Source of the DNA: CAZVFX01 sp964626565
GTDB lineage: Bacteria > Myxococcota_A > UBA9042 > CAIXZC01
Length of the DNA: 19,632 nt
Reading direction: 5' to 3'
NCBI GenBank assembly: GCA_964626565.1
Contig: CAZVFX010000131.1
Coordinates: 1 to 19,632, forward strand
The translations under genes were made by a program, and so were the position numbers. The notes under the pieces are model-generated. The model ran no database searches. It was not told the DNA's origin and saw only the letters and a list, made by a program, of their open reading frames with translations. Positions 5,799-13,979 of this stretch are shown in pieces (within the stretch, counting starts at the first letter, position 1; each line of letters starts with the position of its first letter).

Positions 5799-6071
5799 GT
5801 GGCTAGGTCGCTGAAAAAGGGCCCGTTCGTGGACGAGCATCTGATGAAGAAGGTCTTGAGTGCACAAAAGGCCGGCGCCAAGTCGGTAATCAAGACCTGG
5901 TCCCGACGTTCCACCATCATTCCGGAAATGGTCGGCATGACTTTCACGGTGCACAACGGCAAGAAGTTCGTGGCCGTCTTCGTCACCGAGAATATGGTCG
6001 GCCACAAGCTGGGTGAGTTCTCCCCGACCCGGGTTTTCCACGGGCACGCGGGCGACAGGAAACGGAGGTAA
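5799..6071 (+). CDS. rpsS: 30S ribosomal protein S19
   Basis: S19 is in the 30S head, contacting S13 and the A-site finger. The 90-residue sequence is typical: ARSLKKGPFVDEHLMKKV, then IKTWSRRSTIIPEMVGMTF, VHNGKKFVAVFVTENMVGHKLGEF and PTRVFHGHAGDRK. The start is GTG at 5799 with a perfect AGGAGG 5 bases upstream that overlaps the rplB stop region. The gap to rplB is 9 bp. Confidence 0.97.
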   Translation: MARSLKKGPFVDEHLMKKVLSAQKAGAKSVIKTWSRRSTIIPEMVGMTFTVHNGKKFVAVFVTENMVGHKLGEFSPTRVFHGHAGDRKRR

Positions 6072-6077
6072 GCTCAA

Positions 6078-6419
6078 ATGGAAGCTAGAGCGATTTGGAA
6101 ATATGCTCGGATCACGCCTCGGAAGGCCAGAATGCTGGCCGACCAGTTGCGTGGCAAGGACCTTGCGCAGGCAGAAGAAGTGATGCAGATGGTGCCCCGC
6201 AAGTCCTCCGCCATGTGGCAGAAAGTGATCGACTCGGCGGTGGCCAACCTGGCGGTGGTCAAGGGTGAGGGAGACCTCGACCCGGACGTCGTATACATTA
6301 AAGAAATCAAGGCGGACAAGGGGCCGGTGTGGAAGCGATGGCTGCCCAGGGCAATGGGCCGGGCCACTCGTATTGACAAGCACACCAGTCATCTGACTGT
6401 CATTGTAGCGGAACGGTAA
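6078..6419 (+). CDS. rplV: 50S ribosomal protein L22
   Basis: L22 lines the exit tunnel with L4. The 113-residue product shows the family opening WKYARITPRKARMLADQLRG and the tunnel loop region KRWLPRAMGRATRIDKHTSH. No macrolide-type insertion is visible in the loop. The gene lies 6 bp after rpsS, with GGAGG inside the rpsS end, and 11 bp before rpsC. Confidence 0.97.
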   Translation: MEARAIWKYARITPRKARMLADQLRGKDLAQAEEVMQMVPRKSSAMWQKVIDSAVANLAVVKGEGDLDPDVVYIKEIKADKGPVWKRWLPRAMGRATRIDKHTSHLTVIVAER

Positions 6420-6430
6420 AGGAGGCAATC

Positions 6431-7054
6431 GTGGGCCAGAAGGTTCATCCCATCGGCTTCAGGATCGGCGTTTCCAAGACTTGGGCATCCAAGTGGTTCG
6501 AAGAGCGGGCGTACGCAAAGTGGCTTCACGAAGATCTGCGCATCAAAAAGCTGGTCAAGAAGGAGCTGTACGACGCGGGTATCTCCCGGATCCTCATCGA
6601 GCGAGCGTCCACCAAAGTAAAAGTCAACGTCTACACCGCCCGGCCGGGCATCGTTATTGGCAAGAAGGGCCAGCGGGCCGACCAGGTGCGGGCGAAGATT
6701 CAGAAACTCACCGAGGGCGAAGTGTTCCTCAACATCCAGGAGGTGCGCAAAGCTGAACTTGATGCGCAGCTCGTGGCCGAGAACATCGCTGCTCAGTTGG
6801 AGCGGCGGGCGTCGTTCCGGCGGGTGATGAAGAAGGCTGTCGGTACCGCGCTGAAGTCGGGCGCCCTGGGCGTGAAAGTGCACAGTGGCGGTCGTCTGGG
6901 CGGAGCTGAAATGGCTCGGCGCGAGTGGTACCGGGAAGGCCGGGTGCCGCTGCACACGCTGCGGGCTGATATCGACTACGGGTTTGCGGTCTCGCGCACC
7001 ACGTACGGCGTCATCGGCGTAAAATGCTGGATTTACAAGGGCGATATACTCTAG
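6431..7054 (+). CDS. rpsC: 30S ribosomal protein S3
   Basis: S3 lies at the mRNA entry site. The 207-residue protein begins GQKVHPIGFRIGVSKTW and carries a KH domain with the VIGKKGQRAD loop (GxxG type). Its C-terminal domain includes GCLGVKVHSGG-type sequence, here GALGVKVHSGGRLGGAEMAR, and ends in RTTYGVIGVKCWIYKGD. It lacks the long charged tail seen in E. coli S3 (233 residues). The start is GTG with a GGAGG at 5-base spacing. Confidence 0.97.
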   Translation: MGQKVHPIGFRIGVSKTWASKWFEERAYAKWLHEDLRIKKLVKKELYDAGISRILIERASTKVKVNVYTARPGIVIGKKGQRADQVRAKIQKLTEGEVFLNIQEVRKAELDAQLVAENIAAQLERRASFRRVMKKAVGTALKSGALGVKVHSGGRLGGAEMARREWYREGRVPLHTLRADIDYGFAVSRTTYGVIGVKCWIYKGDIL

Positions 7055-7072
7055 GACGAGACGGAGGTCCCA

Positions 7073-7492
7073 ATGCTGTCGCCAAAGAAAGTAAAACATA
7101 GAAAGGTACAAAAGGGCCGGATGCGGGGCAAAGCCACCCGCGGTGCAGGTGTCGAGTTTGGCGATTATGGCCTGCTCGCGACGACCGCTGGGTGGGTGAC
7201 CGCCAGGCAGATCGAGGCCAGCCGTATCTCCATCACCAGAAAGATCAGGAAGTTCGGGCGCATGTGGATCCGGATCTTTCCGGACAAACCGATCTCCAGG
7301 AAGCCTGCCGAAACCCGTATGGGCAAGGGCAAAGGCTCTCCCGAGGCTTGGGTCTGCCCCGTGAAACGCGGCAAGGTGATGTTCGAGGTGGGCGGCGTTC
7401 CCGAGGACTTGGCGGTGGAGGCCCTTACCAGGGCCGCACACAAGCTCCCCATTCTTACCAAAATCGTCAAGAGAAGGACGGTGCTGTCATGA
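7073..7492 (+). CDS. rplP: 50S ribosomal protein L16
   Basis: L16 helps position the A-site tRNA. The 139-residue protein matches the family: MLSPKKVKHRKVQKGRMRG, then GDYGLLATTAGWVTARQIEA, the RKFGRMWIRIFPDKP segment, and TRMGKGKGSPEAWVCPVKRG. The ATG is preceded by GGAGG, and the stop overlaps rpmC by ATGA. It is of normal bacterial length and intact. Confidence 0.97.
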   Translation: MLSPKKVKHRKVQKGRMRGKATRGAGVEFGDYGLLATTAGWVTARQIEASRISITRKIRKFGRMWIRIFPDKPISRKPAETRMGKGKGSPEAWVCPVKRGKVMFEVGGVPEDLAVEALTRAAHKLPILTKIVKRRTVLS

Positions 7493-7701
7493 AGGCTTCC
7501 GAAGTACGCAACCTGACCGACCAGGAACTCGAGTTGAAGGAGCGGAACCTGCGCGAAGAGATGCACAAGGTTCGGTTCCAGAAGTACACCGGAGAGCTGG
7601 CGGATACGGACAAGTTGAGAAGGCTGAAACGGGACCTGGCCAGGGTTCTTACCGAGCTTGGCGCCAGGACGCTTGCGGCCAAGGCCGAGAACGGGTCGTA
7701 A
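7489..7701 (+). CDS. rpmC: 50S ribosomal protein L29
   Basis: L29 sits beside L23 at the tunnel exit. The 70-residue product starts at the ATG overlapping the rplP stop. It has the two-helix family pattern: KASEVRNLTDQELELKERNL, then KVRFQKYTGELADTDKLRRL and a third stretch ARVLTELGAR. The reading frame is open upstream through rplP, but the overlap start gives the standard L29 N-terminus. The tail adds a few residues beyond the usual length. Confidence 0.95.
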   Translation: MKASEVRNLTDQELELKERNLREEMHKVRFQKYTGELADTDKLRRLKRDLARVLTELGARTLAAKAENGS

Positions 7702-7712
7702 GGGGTGACGAA

Positions 7713-7976
7713 ATGAGCGAAAACAGCAGGGGAAAAAGAAAGACTATGCAGGGTGTAGTCGTCAGCGACAAGATGGATCGCACCGTCGCCGTCGAAATGA
7801 CCAGGCGGTTTCTTCACCCTACATATAAAAAATTCGTGACCAGGAAGAAGAAGTACCTGGCCCACGATGAGACCAATGAATGTCGCATTGGCGACAAAGT
7901 GGCGATCGTCGAGACCAGGCCGCTTTCCCGGCACAAACGCTGGCGGATAAGCGCAGTTATCGAAAAGGCCAAGTAG
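7713..7976 (+). CDS. rpsQ: 30S ribosomal protein S17
   Basis: S17 is an OB-fold primary binder of 16S rRNA. The 87-residue protein shows KTMQGVVVSDKMDRTVAVEM, HPTYKKFVTRKKKYLAHDE and the signature GDKVAIVETRPLSRHKRWR. The start at ATG 7713 follows a GGGGTGA-type Shine-Dalgarno. The gap to rplN is 29 bp, one of the longer spacings in this stretch. Confidence 0.96.
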   Translation: MSENSRGKRKTMQGVVVSDKMDRTVAVEMTRRFLHPTYKKFVTRKKKYLAHDETNECRIGDKVAIVETRPLSRHKRWRISAVIEKAK

Positions 7977-8005
7977 GCGGAAGCCAAAATTTTTAGGAGG
8001 GTGCC

Positions 8006-8374
8006 ATGATCCAGATGCAGACCATGCTCGAGTCGGCAGACAATAGCGGCGCCAAGCGGCTGCAGTGCATCAAGATACTGGGGGCCAGCAAGCGGCGATA
8101 CGCCACGGTTGGAGACGTAGTTGTGGTGTCCATCAAGGAAGCCATGCCGAAGTCCAAAGTGAAGCGTGGCGAAGTGCACCGGGCAGTAGTAGTGAGGACT
8201 AAGCAGGAAGTGCGGCGCGACGATGGTTCGTACATCAAGTTCGACGACAACGCCGTTGTCCTGCTCAACGCCCAGAGCGAGCCTATCGGCACGCGTATCT
8301 TTGGGCCGGTCGCAAGGGAGCTGAGGTCGAAGAAGCTGACCCGCATCACTTCCCTGGCGCCCGAAGTGTTGTAG
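8006..8374 (+). CDS. rplN: 50S ribosomal protein L14
   Basis: L14 lies at the subunit interface. The 122-residue length is exactly that of most bacteria. Signature parts are MIQMQTMLESADNSGAKR, the basic segment KVKRGEVHRAVVVRTKQ and GTRIFGPVARELR. TAGGAGG sits 5 bases before the ATG. In E. coli a new (spc) operon begins at this gene; here a 29-bp gap with no promoter-like boxes suggests read-through. Confidence 0.97.
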   Translation: MIQMQTMLESADNSGAKRLQCIKILGASKRRYATVGDVVVVSIKEAMPKSKVKRGEVHRAVVVRTKQEVRRDDGSYIKFDDNAVVLLNAQSEPIGTRIFGPVARELRSKKLTRITSLAPEVL

Positions 8375-8388
8375 AGGGGGCATACGAG

Positions 8389-8709
8389 ATGAAGATTCGC
8401 AAAGGTGACGAAGTTATCGTTCTGGCGGGCAAAGACCGCGGGAAACGAGGCAAGGTACTGAGAGTCAAGGATGGCGGGAACAGAGTCATCGTCGAGAAGC
8501 TCAATATCGTGAAGAAGCACGTGCGCCCTTCCGAAAAGGAACCGCGTGGGGGCATCGTGGACAAAGAAGCCGCGTTGCACATCTCCAACGTGATGCTGGT
8601 CAGCGCCAAAGCGGGCCGGCCGGTGAGGGTCAACTTCGCTGAAGTGGAGCGTGGCGGGAAGAAGGTCAAGGTCCGCTACTCCCATAAATTGAACGAGGCT
8701 CTCGACTAA
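8389..8709 (+). CDS. rplX: 50S ribosomal protein L24
   Basis: L24 starts 50S assembly. The 106-residue product opens with a KOW motif, KIRKGDEVIVLAGKDRGKRG, followed by KVLRVKDGGNRVIVEKLNIV and the KHVRPSEKEPRGGIVDKEA segment. The remainder, VERGGKKVKVRYSHK, matches the family end. The ATG lies 14 bp after rplN, behind a GAGGGGG Shine-Dalgarno. Confidence 0.97.
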   Translation: MKIRKGDEVIVLAGKDRGKRGKVLRVKDGGNRVIVEKLNIVKKHVRPSEKEPRGGIVDKEAALHISNVMLVSAKAGRPVRVNFAEVERGGKKVKVRYSHKLNEALD

Positions 8710-8721
8710 GGGGTAAATGCT

Positions 8722-9267
8722 ATGCAGCCGCGTTTGTTGGAAAGATACACTACTGAAATTGCTCCTCAGCTTATGAAGGAGTATGGATACTCCAATCCCA
8801 TGCAGGTGCCGCGGGTTGTCAAAGTGGTCTTGAACATGGGCTTAGGTGAAGCGATCCAGAACCCCAAGCTCCTGGAGGCGTGTTCGAAAGAACTGACCGC
8901 CATCGCCGGACAGAAGGCGTTGATCACCAGGGCTCGGAAGTCGATCTCCACCTACAAGCTGAGAGAAGGGATGCCCATCGGGACCAGCGTGACGCTGCGC
9001 CGGGCCCATATGTGGGAGTTCCTGGATCGTCTGTTGAACCTCGCCCTTCCCCGGGTGAGGGACTTCCGCGGAGTAAACCGCCGCGGCTTCGACGGCCTGG
9101 GCAACTTCACCATGGGACTCAAAGAACAGATCGTCTTCCCCGAAGTCAACTATGACAAGGTGGAGAAGATCAAGGGCCTGAACATATCCATTGTGACGAC
9201 GGCGCGCACGGACGATGAGGCGAGGTCACTGTTGACTCACCTCGGCATGCCGTTCCGCAAAGTGTAG
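8722..9267 (+). CDS. rplE: 50S ribosomal protein L5
   Basis: L5 binds 5S rRNA in the central protuberance. The 181-residue protein shows NPMQVPRVVKVVLNMGLGEA, TRARKSISTYKLREGMPIG, VTLRRAHMWEFLDRL and the family hallmark RVRDFRGVNRRGFDGLGNF. It ends TDDEARSLLTHLGMPFRK. The ATG at 8722 follows a GGGGT Shine-Dalgarno; an ATG at 8717 is out of frame. Confidence 0.97.
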   Translation: MQPRLLERYTTEIAPQLMKEYGYSNPMQVPRVVKVVLNMGLGEAIQNPKLLEACSKELTAIAGQKALITRARKSISTYKLREGMPIGTSVTLRRAHMWEFLDRLLNLALPRVRDFRGVNRRGFDGLGNFTMGLKEQIVFPEVNYDKVEKIKGLNISIVTTARTDDEARSLLTHLGMPFRKV

Positions 9268-9278
9268 GAGGAAGCCAG

Positions 9279-9464
9279 ATGGCTCGAACGACGTTTCTTG
9301 TACAAATAGGCAAGAAGAAGAAATTTGCAGTTCGGTACCGGAACCGGTGCCCCCTGTGCGGGCGGCCCAGGGCATATATGCGCAAGTTCAACATGTGCCG
9401 AATCTGCTTCAGAACGCTGGCGCTGCAGGGCGAGTTGCCCGGTGTCAGAAAGGCGAGCTGGTAG
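9279..9464 (+). CDS. rpsN: 30S ribosomal protein S14, zinc-binding type
   Basis: This is the short (61-residue, type Z) form of S14. Four cysteines, Cys24 and Cys27 (CPLC) with Cys40 and Cys43 (CRIC), form the zinc ribbon. The C-terminus LALQGELPGVRKASW is diagnostic. The longer non-zinc S14 of about 100 residues (as in E. coli) is not present here. AGGAGG precedes the ATG, and the gene occupies its usual place between rplE and rpsH. Confidence 0.97.
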   Translation: MARTTFLVQIGKKKKFAVRYRNRCPLCGRPRAYMRKFNMCRICFRTLALQGELPGVRKASW

Positions 9465-9480
9465 AAGAGAGGTTTGGAGA

Positions 9481-9876
9481 ATGAGTATTACCGATCCAAT
9501 TGCTGATTTCCTTACCCGGATACGCAACGCGCTAATCGCGGGCCACGCGGCGACGGAATGCCGTGCGTCCAACGTCAACAAAGAGTTGGCGCGCATCCTT
9601 AAGGAAGAGGGCTTTATTGAAGATTACATGCTGCTTGACGACCGTAAGCAGGGTATCATCCGTGTCGACCTGAAGTACCATGAAGGCGCACCGGTAATCG
9701 AGAAACTCGTTCGGGCTTCGCGTCCCGGCCGTCGCCATTATGCCGGTACGGACAATCTGCCGCGGGTGCTCGGGGGCCTCGGCGTGGCCATTGTGTCCAC
9801 GTCCAAGGGAATTATGACCGACCGGGACGCTCGGAAGAAGCGGGTGGGCGGCGAAGTTCTTTGCACCGTCTACTAG
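9481..9876 (+). CDS. rpsH: 30S ribosomal protein S8
   Basis: S8 binds helix 21 of 16S rRNA and, in E. coli, represses the spc operon. The 131-residue protein starts ITDPIADFLTRIRNALIAGH and ends with the family signature STSKGIMTDRDARKKRVGGE. The same frame is open upstream through rpsN, but the ATG at 9481 gives the standard N-terminus and follows AGAGGTTTGGAGA. No S8-site-like RNA is evident near it. Confidence 0.97.
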   Translation: MSITDPIADFLTRIRNALIAGHAATECRASNVNKELARILKEEGFIEDYMLLDDRKQGIIRVDLKYHEGAPVIEKLVRASRPGRRHYAGTDNLPRVLGGLGVAIVSTSKGIMTDRDARKKRVGGEVLCTVY

Positions 9877-9889
9877 AGGGAGAGTCGCT

Positions 9890-10426
9890 ATGTCGAGAGT
9901 AGGAAAGAAGCCGGTATCGATTCCGGACGGCGCGGTAGTCAAGGTCGATGGAGACCTGGTGACCGTAGCCTCGAAGGACGGCAAAAAGACACTGCAGCAG
10001 GCGGTCCGGCATGTCAACGTGCTGGTGGAAGACGGGCAAGTTTGCCTGGACGTAGCCGACGGCTCCCGCCAGGCGCGGGCGAGCCACGGCTTGTACCGGA
10101 CCCTCATCGCCAACATGCTCGAAGGGGTCACCAAAGGGTGGCAGAAGACCTTGGAGATCGAAGGCGCGGGTTTCAAGGCGGAGCAGCAGGGCAAGAAGCT
10201 GGTGCTGACCGTTGGGTACACCTATCCGAGGGAGTATGCAATCCCCGATGGTATCGACTTGGAACTGCCCAAGCCTGCCGTAATCGTGATCAAGGGAATA
10301 GACAAAGAACTTGTAGGCCAGACTGCCGCCAGCATCCGGGCCGTAAAGCCCCCCGACCCGTACCGGGGCAAGGGGATCAGGTACCAGGGTGAGCAGGCAG
10401 TGCGCAAGACCGCCAAGGGTAAGTAG
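9890..10426 (+). CDS. rplF: 50S ribosomal protein L6
   Basis: L6 lies near the factor-binding site. The 178-residue protein has two similar domains. It begins SRVGKKPVSIPDGAVVKVDG and carries the C-terminal family signature PDPYRGKGIRYQGEQAVRK. The length is typical. The ATG is 13 bp after rpsH behind GAGGGAG. Confidence 0.97.
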   Translation: MSRVGKKPVSIPDGAVVKVDGDLVTVASKDGKKTLQQAVRHVNVLVEDGQVCLDVADGSRQARASHGLYRTLIANMLEGVTKGWQKTLEIEGAGFKAEQQGKKLVLTVGYTYPREYAIPDGIDLELPKPAVIVIKGIDKELVGQTAASIRAVKPPDPYRGKGIRYQGEQAVRKTAKGK

Positions 10427-10452
10427 GGGCTTGCGGGACCGAGGAGGACGCA

Positions 10453-10830
10453 GTGAGTAACAAGACGTCGAAAAGAACGGTAGCGAGGTTGAAGCGGAAG
10501 AAGCGCATTCGTGCGAAGATTCGGGGCACCGACGGGCAGCCTCGCCTCTGTGTCTTCCGTTCCACCCGGCACATTTATGCGCAGGTGATCAATGACAAAT
10601 CGGGCGTGACCCTGGCTTCGGCCAGCAGCCTCACTCCCGAACTGCGCAAGGAAGCCGGCGATGCGTCCGGCAACAAGGCGGCCAACCTGGTGGGCAAACT
10701 CATCGGGGAGAGGTGCAAGGAGAAGGGCATCGAGCAGGTGGTCTTCGACCGTAACGGTTTCATTTACAGGAAGAATGGGCGGATCGCGATGCTCGCTGAG
10801 GGTGCGCGGAAAGCCGGCTTGAAGTTCTAG
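10453..10830 (+). CDS. rplR: 50S ribosomal protein L18
   Basis: L18 binds 5S rRNA with L5. The 125-residue product has a basic N-terminus (RLKRKKRIRAKIRGTDGQPR), then LCVFRSTRHIYAQVINDKSG and the end VVFDRNGFIYRKNGRIAMLA followed by EGARKAGLKF. The start is GTG at 10453, with GAGGAGG five bases upstream. The length is slightly above the E. coli protein (117). Confidence 0.96.
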   Translation: MSNKTSKRTVARLKRKKRIRAKIRGTDGQPRLCVFRSTRHIYAQVINDKSGVTLASASSLTPELRKEAGDASGNKAANLVGKLIGERCKEKGIEQVVFDRNGFIYRKNGRIAMLAEGARKAGLKF

Positions 10831-10839
10831 GAGGAAGGA

Positions 10840-11379
10840 ATGAATCAGAGGACCTACCAGACTTCGTTCGGCAGGCCGGGCGGCCGGCAGGAAGAAGAGC
10901 AGGACTTCATCGAGAAGGTGGTCTACATCAACCGTGTCGCCAAAGTGGTCAAGGGCGGGCGTCGTTTCAGCTTCTCTGCTATCGTGGTCAAAGGCGACGG
11001 CGACGGGCAGGTGGGCGTGGGCGTCGGCAAGGCCAACGAGGTTCCTGAAGCAATGCGGAAGGCTTCGGAAAGGGCTGAGCGGAACATGGTTAAGATTTCC
11101 TTGAAGGATGGCACCATCCCTCATGAAACGTTTGTGAAATACGGTGCTGCGCGGGTCGTGTTGCGGCCGGCCGGCCCCGGAACCGGCGTCATCGCCGGTG
11201 GCCCCGTTCGTGCGGTCCTCGAAGCCGCGGGCGTGGAGAACATTCTCACCAAGATCATCGGCACCACCAACCCCCACAACGTGGTCAAGGCGACCATGAA
11301 GGCCCTCACCGAGCTTATTTCCCCGGAGAAGATGGCCGCCAAGCGGGGTAAGACGGTGGAAGAGATCACGGGGAGGTAA
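10840..11379 (+). CDS. rpsE: 30S ribosomal protein S5
   Basis: S5 acts in translational accuracy and mRNA unwinding. The 179-residue protein has the dsRBD-like block EKVVYINRVAKVVKGGRRFS and its C-terminal domain with GPGTGVIAGGPVRAVLEAAG and KIIGTTNPHNVVKATMKAL. The first 20 residues are less conserved, as is usual. AGGAGG lies before the ATG, nine bases after rplR. Confidence 0.97.
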   Translation: MNQRTYQTSFGRPGGRQEEEQDFIEKVVYINRVAKVVKGGRRFSFSAIVVKGDGDGQVGVGVGKANEVPEAMRKASERAERNMVKISLKDGTIPHETFVKYGAARVVLRPAGPGTGVIAGGPVRAVLEAAGVENILTKIIGTTNPHNVVKATMKALTELISPEKMAAKRGKTVEEITGR

Positions 11380-11384
11380 CGGTT

Positions 11385-11570
11385 ATGGCGAAGAACATTA
11401 AGGTAACCCTGGTCAAGAGCACTATTGGCGGCACCAGGAAGCAGATCGCCAATGTCCGCTCGCTGGGTTTAAGAAAGCTCCACCAGTCCAAGATCCTGGC
11501 CGACACTCCGGTAGCCCGGGGCATGGCCAACAGGGTCTGTCATCTGGTCAAGGTAGAGGAGGTTGACTGA
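11385..11570 (+). CDS. rpmD: 50S ribosomal protein L30
   Basis: L30 is a small protein on the 50S surface. The 61-residue product carries the family core KVTLVKSTIGGTRKQIANVR followed by SLGLRKLHQSKILADTPVARG, and ends VCHLVKVEEVD. Its ATG is five bases after rpsE, with the GGGAGG Shine-Dalgarno inside the rpsE 3' end. The stop shares one base with the rplO start (TGATG). Confidence 0.95.
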   Translation: MAKNIKVTLVKSTIGGTRKQIANVRSLGLRKLHQSKILADTPVARGMANRVCHLVKVEEVD

Positions 11571-12022
11571 TGAAAGAACTTAGCAACCTCAAGGCGCCGG
11601 CAGGCGCAGTGAAGAAGAAGAAGCGGGTTGGCCGAGGCCCCGGCAGCGGTAGAGGAAAGACCGCCGGCAGAGGCGAGAACGGCCAGAACTCCCGGTCGGG
11701 TGGGGGCGTGCATCCTTATTTTGAGGGTGGCCAGATGCCTCTCTATCGCCGCTTGCCGAAACGTGGCTTCAAGAATATCTTCGCCAAAGAAATGGCGTGG
11801 ATCAATGTTTGCCAGCTCAACCGGTTCGAGGACGGCACAATTGTCGACCGCCAGCTGCTGAAGGCCTCCGGCCTTGTCAAGGGCAGCCCCGACGGCGTCA
11901 AGTGCCTGGGGAACGGTTCGCTGGAGCGGCAGCTCACTGTACGTCTCGAGGCCTTCTCCAAGACAGCCATAGAGAAGATCGAGGCTTGCAAGGGAAAGGC
12001 GGAGGTCGCAAGTGGCAAGTAG
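11570..12022 (+). CDS. rplO: 50S ribosomal protein L15
   Basis: L15 binds late in 50S assembly. The 150-residue protein has the basic glycine-rich N-terminus (KKKKRVGRGPGSGRGKTAG), then GFEGGQMPLYRRLPKRGF-type sequence (here YFEGGQMPLYRRLPKRGF) and KAFSKTA-like sequence near the end (LEAFSKTAIEKIEACKGKAE). It overlaps the secY start by 11 bases, which suggests coupled translation. Confidence 0.96.
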   Translation: MKELSNLKAPAGAVKKKKRVGRGPGSGRGKTAGRGENGQNSRSGGGVHPYFEGGQMPLYRRLPKRGFKNIFAKEMAWINVCQLNRFEDGTIVDRQLLKASGLVKGSPDGVKCLGNGSLERQLTVRLEAFSKTAIEKIEACKGKAEVASGK

Positions 12023-13337
12023 CCTGAAAAACATCGGCAGCGTGCCGGAGCTGTCCCGGCGCCTCCTGTTTACCCTCGGCATGCTCGCAGCATACCGTGT
12101 GGGCGTGTTCGTGAGTGTGCCCGGCGTGGACCGGACGGTCATGGAGCAGTACATGCGCACCGCGCGCACCGGGTTTGCAGGGTTGTTCGACCTGTTCTCC
12201 GGCGGGGCGCTCCAGCAGTTGAGTATCTTTGCGCTGGGCATCATGCCTTACATCTCCGCGTCCATTATTCTGCAGCTCATGGCGGTGGTTATCCCGTCGC
12301 TGGAGCGGTTGCAGAAGGAAGGCGAGGCGGGCCGGCGGAAGATCAATCAGTACACCCGCTACGGCACTGTGCTGCTGTCCTGCATCCAGGGCTTCGGCAT
12401 CTCGTTCTGGCTCGACAGCCTCTCCGGCTCCGTGGCCAAGGGCATGGTGCTTACTTCGGGCATCGGCTTCAACCTGCTCACCGTCCTGGCGCTCACCACC
12501 GGGACCAGCCTGCTTATGTGGCTGGGAGAGCAGATTACCGAGCGCGGCATCGGCAACGGTATTTCGCTTATCATCTTCGCCGGTATCGTGGCCAGCCTGC
12601 CCGACGCGGTGGTGCAGACCTACAAGCTCACCACCTTTGAAGGGGGCAAGCTCGAGCCCATTACCCTCGTGCTTATCGCGGTCGTCGTTACCGCGGTCAT
12701 CGGGATCATTGTCTTCTTTGAAAGGGGGCAGCGACGAATTCCGGTTCAATACGCTAAACGTGTGGTGGGCCGAAAGGTCTACGGCGGCCAGAGCACCGTG
12801 CTGCCCTTGAAAGTCAACACCGCGGGAGTTATCCCGCCTATTTTCGCTTCGTCGGTACTCATGTTTCCGGCAACCATCGGAAACCTGTTCCCGGGCGCGG
12901 CCTGGGTTGGCTGGATTCAGGCTCAGCTTACCGCCGGAACCATGACCTACAACGTCGTCTACGTGGCGCTGATCATCTTCTTCTGCTACTTCTACACCGC
13001 GGTGACTTTCAACCCGGTGGACGTGGCGGATAACTTGAAGCGACAGGGCGGCTTCATCCCCGGCATCAGGCCCGGGAAGAGGACCGCTGATTACATCGAG
13101 CGGGTTTTGGGCCGGATCACTTTCGGCGGCGCGGTCTACATGAGCGCGGTGTGCGTGCTCCCGACCTACCTCCAGGCCGGCTTCGGAGTGCCCTTCTATT
13201 TTGGCGGCACTTCCCTCTTGATTGTGGTCGGTGTGGCCCTGGATACGGTGCAGCAGATCGAATACCATCTTATTTCCCGGAACTATGAAGGATTTGCCGG
13301 CGGGCGCGGGCCCAAGGTTCGGGGGAGAAGCAGATGA
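12012..13337 (+). CDS. secY: Protein translocase subunit SecY
   Basis: SecY is the membrane channel of the Sec translocon. The 441-residue protein begins ASSLKNIGSVPELSRRLLFT and contains GLFDLFSGGALQQLSIFALG followed by IMPYISASIILQL, with the usual ten hydrophobic segments. Cytosolic parts GERGIGNGISLIIFAGI-like (here ERGIGNGISLIIFAGIV) and GQRRIPVQYAKR are present, as is FNPVDVADNLKRQGGFIPGI. The GTG at 12012 is chosen for GGAGG six bases upstream and the correct family N-terminus, although it lies inside rplO. The adk start overlaps the stop by four bases. Confidence 0.97.
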   Translation: MASSLKNIGSVPELSRRLLFTLGMLAAYRVGVFVSVPGVDRTVMEQYMRTARTGFAGLFDLFSGGALQQLSIFALGIMPYISASIILQLMAVVIPSLERLQKEGEAGRRKINQYTRYGTVLLSCIQGFGISFWLDSLSGSVAKGMVLTSGIGFNLLTVLALTTGTSLLMWLGEQITERGIGNGISLIIFAGIVASLPDAVVQTYKLTTFEGGKLEPITLVLIAVVVTAVIGIIVFFERGQRRIPVQYAKRVVGRKVYGGQSTVLPLKVNTAGVIPPIFASSVLMFPATIGNLFPGAAWVGWIQAQLTAGTMTYNVVYVALIIFFCYFYTAVTFNPVDVADNLKRQGGFIPGIRPGKRTADYIERVLGRITFGGAVYMSAVCVLPTYLQAGFGVPFYFGGTSLLIVVGVALDTVQQIEYHLISRNYEGFAGGRGPKVRGRSR

Positions 13338-13972
13338 AAATCATTATGCTCGGAGCCCCCGGTGCCGGTAAAGGCACCCAGGCCAGGAAACTGGTTGAGA
13401 CCCTGCAAATTCCCCAGCTGTCCACCGGTGACATGTTGAGGGAGGCGAGGTCGCAGGGCACCGAGCTGGGCATTGCAGCAGGCGCGTCCATGGAAAAGGG
13501 AGAGTTGGTTCCGGATGAGGTTGTGGTGGGAATCGTATCTGAGCGGCTGCAAGGGGACGACCTGGCCAAAGGGTACATTCTGGACGGCTTCCCGAGGACT
13601 CTGCCCCAGGCGCGAGCGTTGGCCGATTTGGGCGTGAAGATCGATGTGGTGCTGAACCTCATCGTTGATGAACAGGAAATCGTTGAGCGGCTCACCGGCA
13701 GGCTCACCTGCCCGGCTTGCTCGGCCATGTTTCACCGCACCTTCATGCCGCCGGCCGCGGAAGGTGTATGTGACAATTGTAGCGGCAAGCTCATCCGCCG
13801 GGCGGACGATAATGAGGAGACGGTGAGAAACCGCCTGCATGTGTACCATGAGCAGACCAGCCCACTGGTGGACTTTTACGCCGGCCAGGGGCTCGTGAAA
13901 GAAGTTGGTGCAACCGGCAAGGACCCTGCAACCGTGTTCGCCGCCGTTGGCGAACTGCTTGACTTGGCATAG
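13334..13972 (+). CDS. adk: Adenylate kinase, zinc-type LID
   Basis: Adk interconverts ATP+AMP and 2 ADP in the cytosol. The 212-residue protein has the P-loop GAPGAGKGT (7-15), STGDMLR (30-36), DGFPRT (84-89) and a LID with Cys126, Cys129, Cys146 and Cys149 (CxxC-x16-CxxC). The four cysteines indicate the zinc-bound LID found in Gram-positives and some Gram-negatives. The ATG overlaps the secY stop (ATGA). In many bacteria map follows; here infA follows after seven bases. Confidence 0.97.
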   Translation: MKIIMLGAPGAGKGTQARKLVETLQIPQLSTGDMLREARSQGTELGIAAGASMEKGELVPDEVVVGIVSERLQGDDLAKGYILDGFPRTLPQARALADLGVKIDVVLNLIVDEQEIVERLTGRLTCPACSAMFHRTFMPPAAEGVCDNCSGKLIRRADDNEETVRNRLHVYHEQTSPLVDFYAGQGLVKEVGATGKDPATVFAAVGELLDLA

Positions 13973-13979
13973 GAGAATC

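Noticed and set aside
4833..6428. Long open frame of 531 codons on the minus strand across rplB-rplV
   Set aside because: It lies wholly opposite conserved ribosomal protein genes, has no family-like sequence and no Shine-Dalgarno; GC-rich antisense frames are often open by chance.
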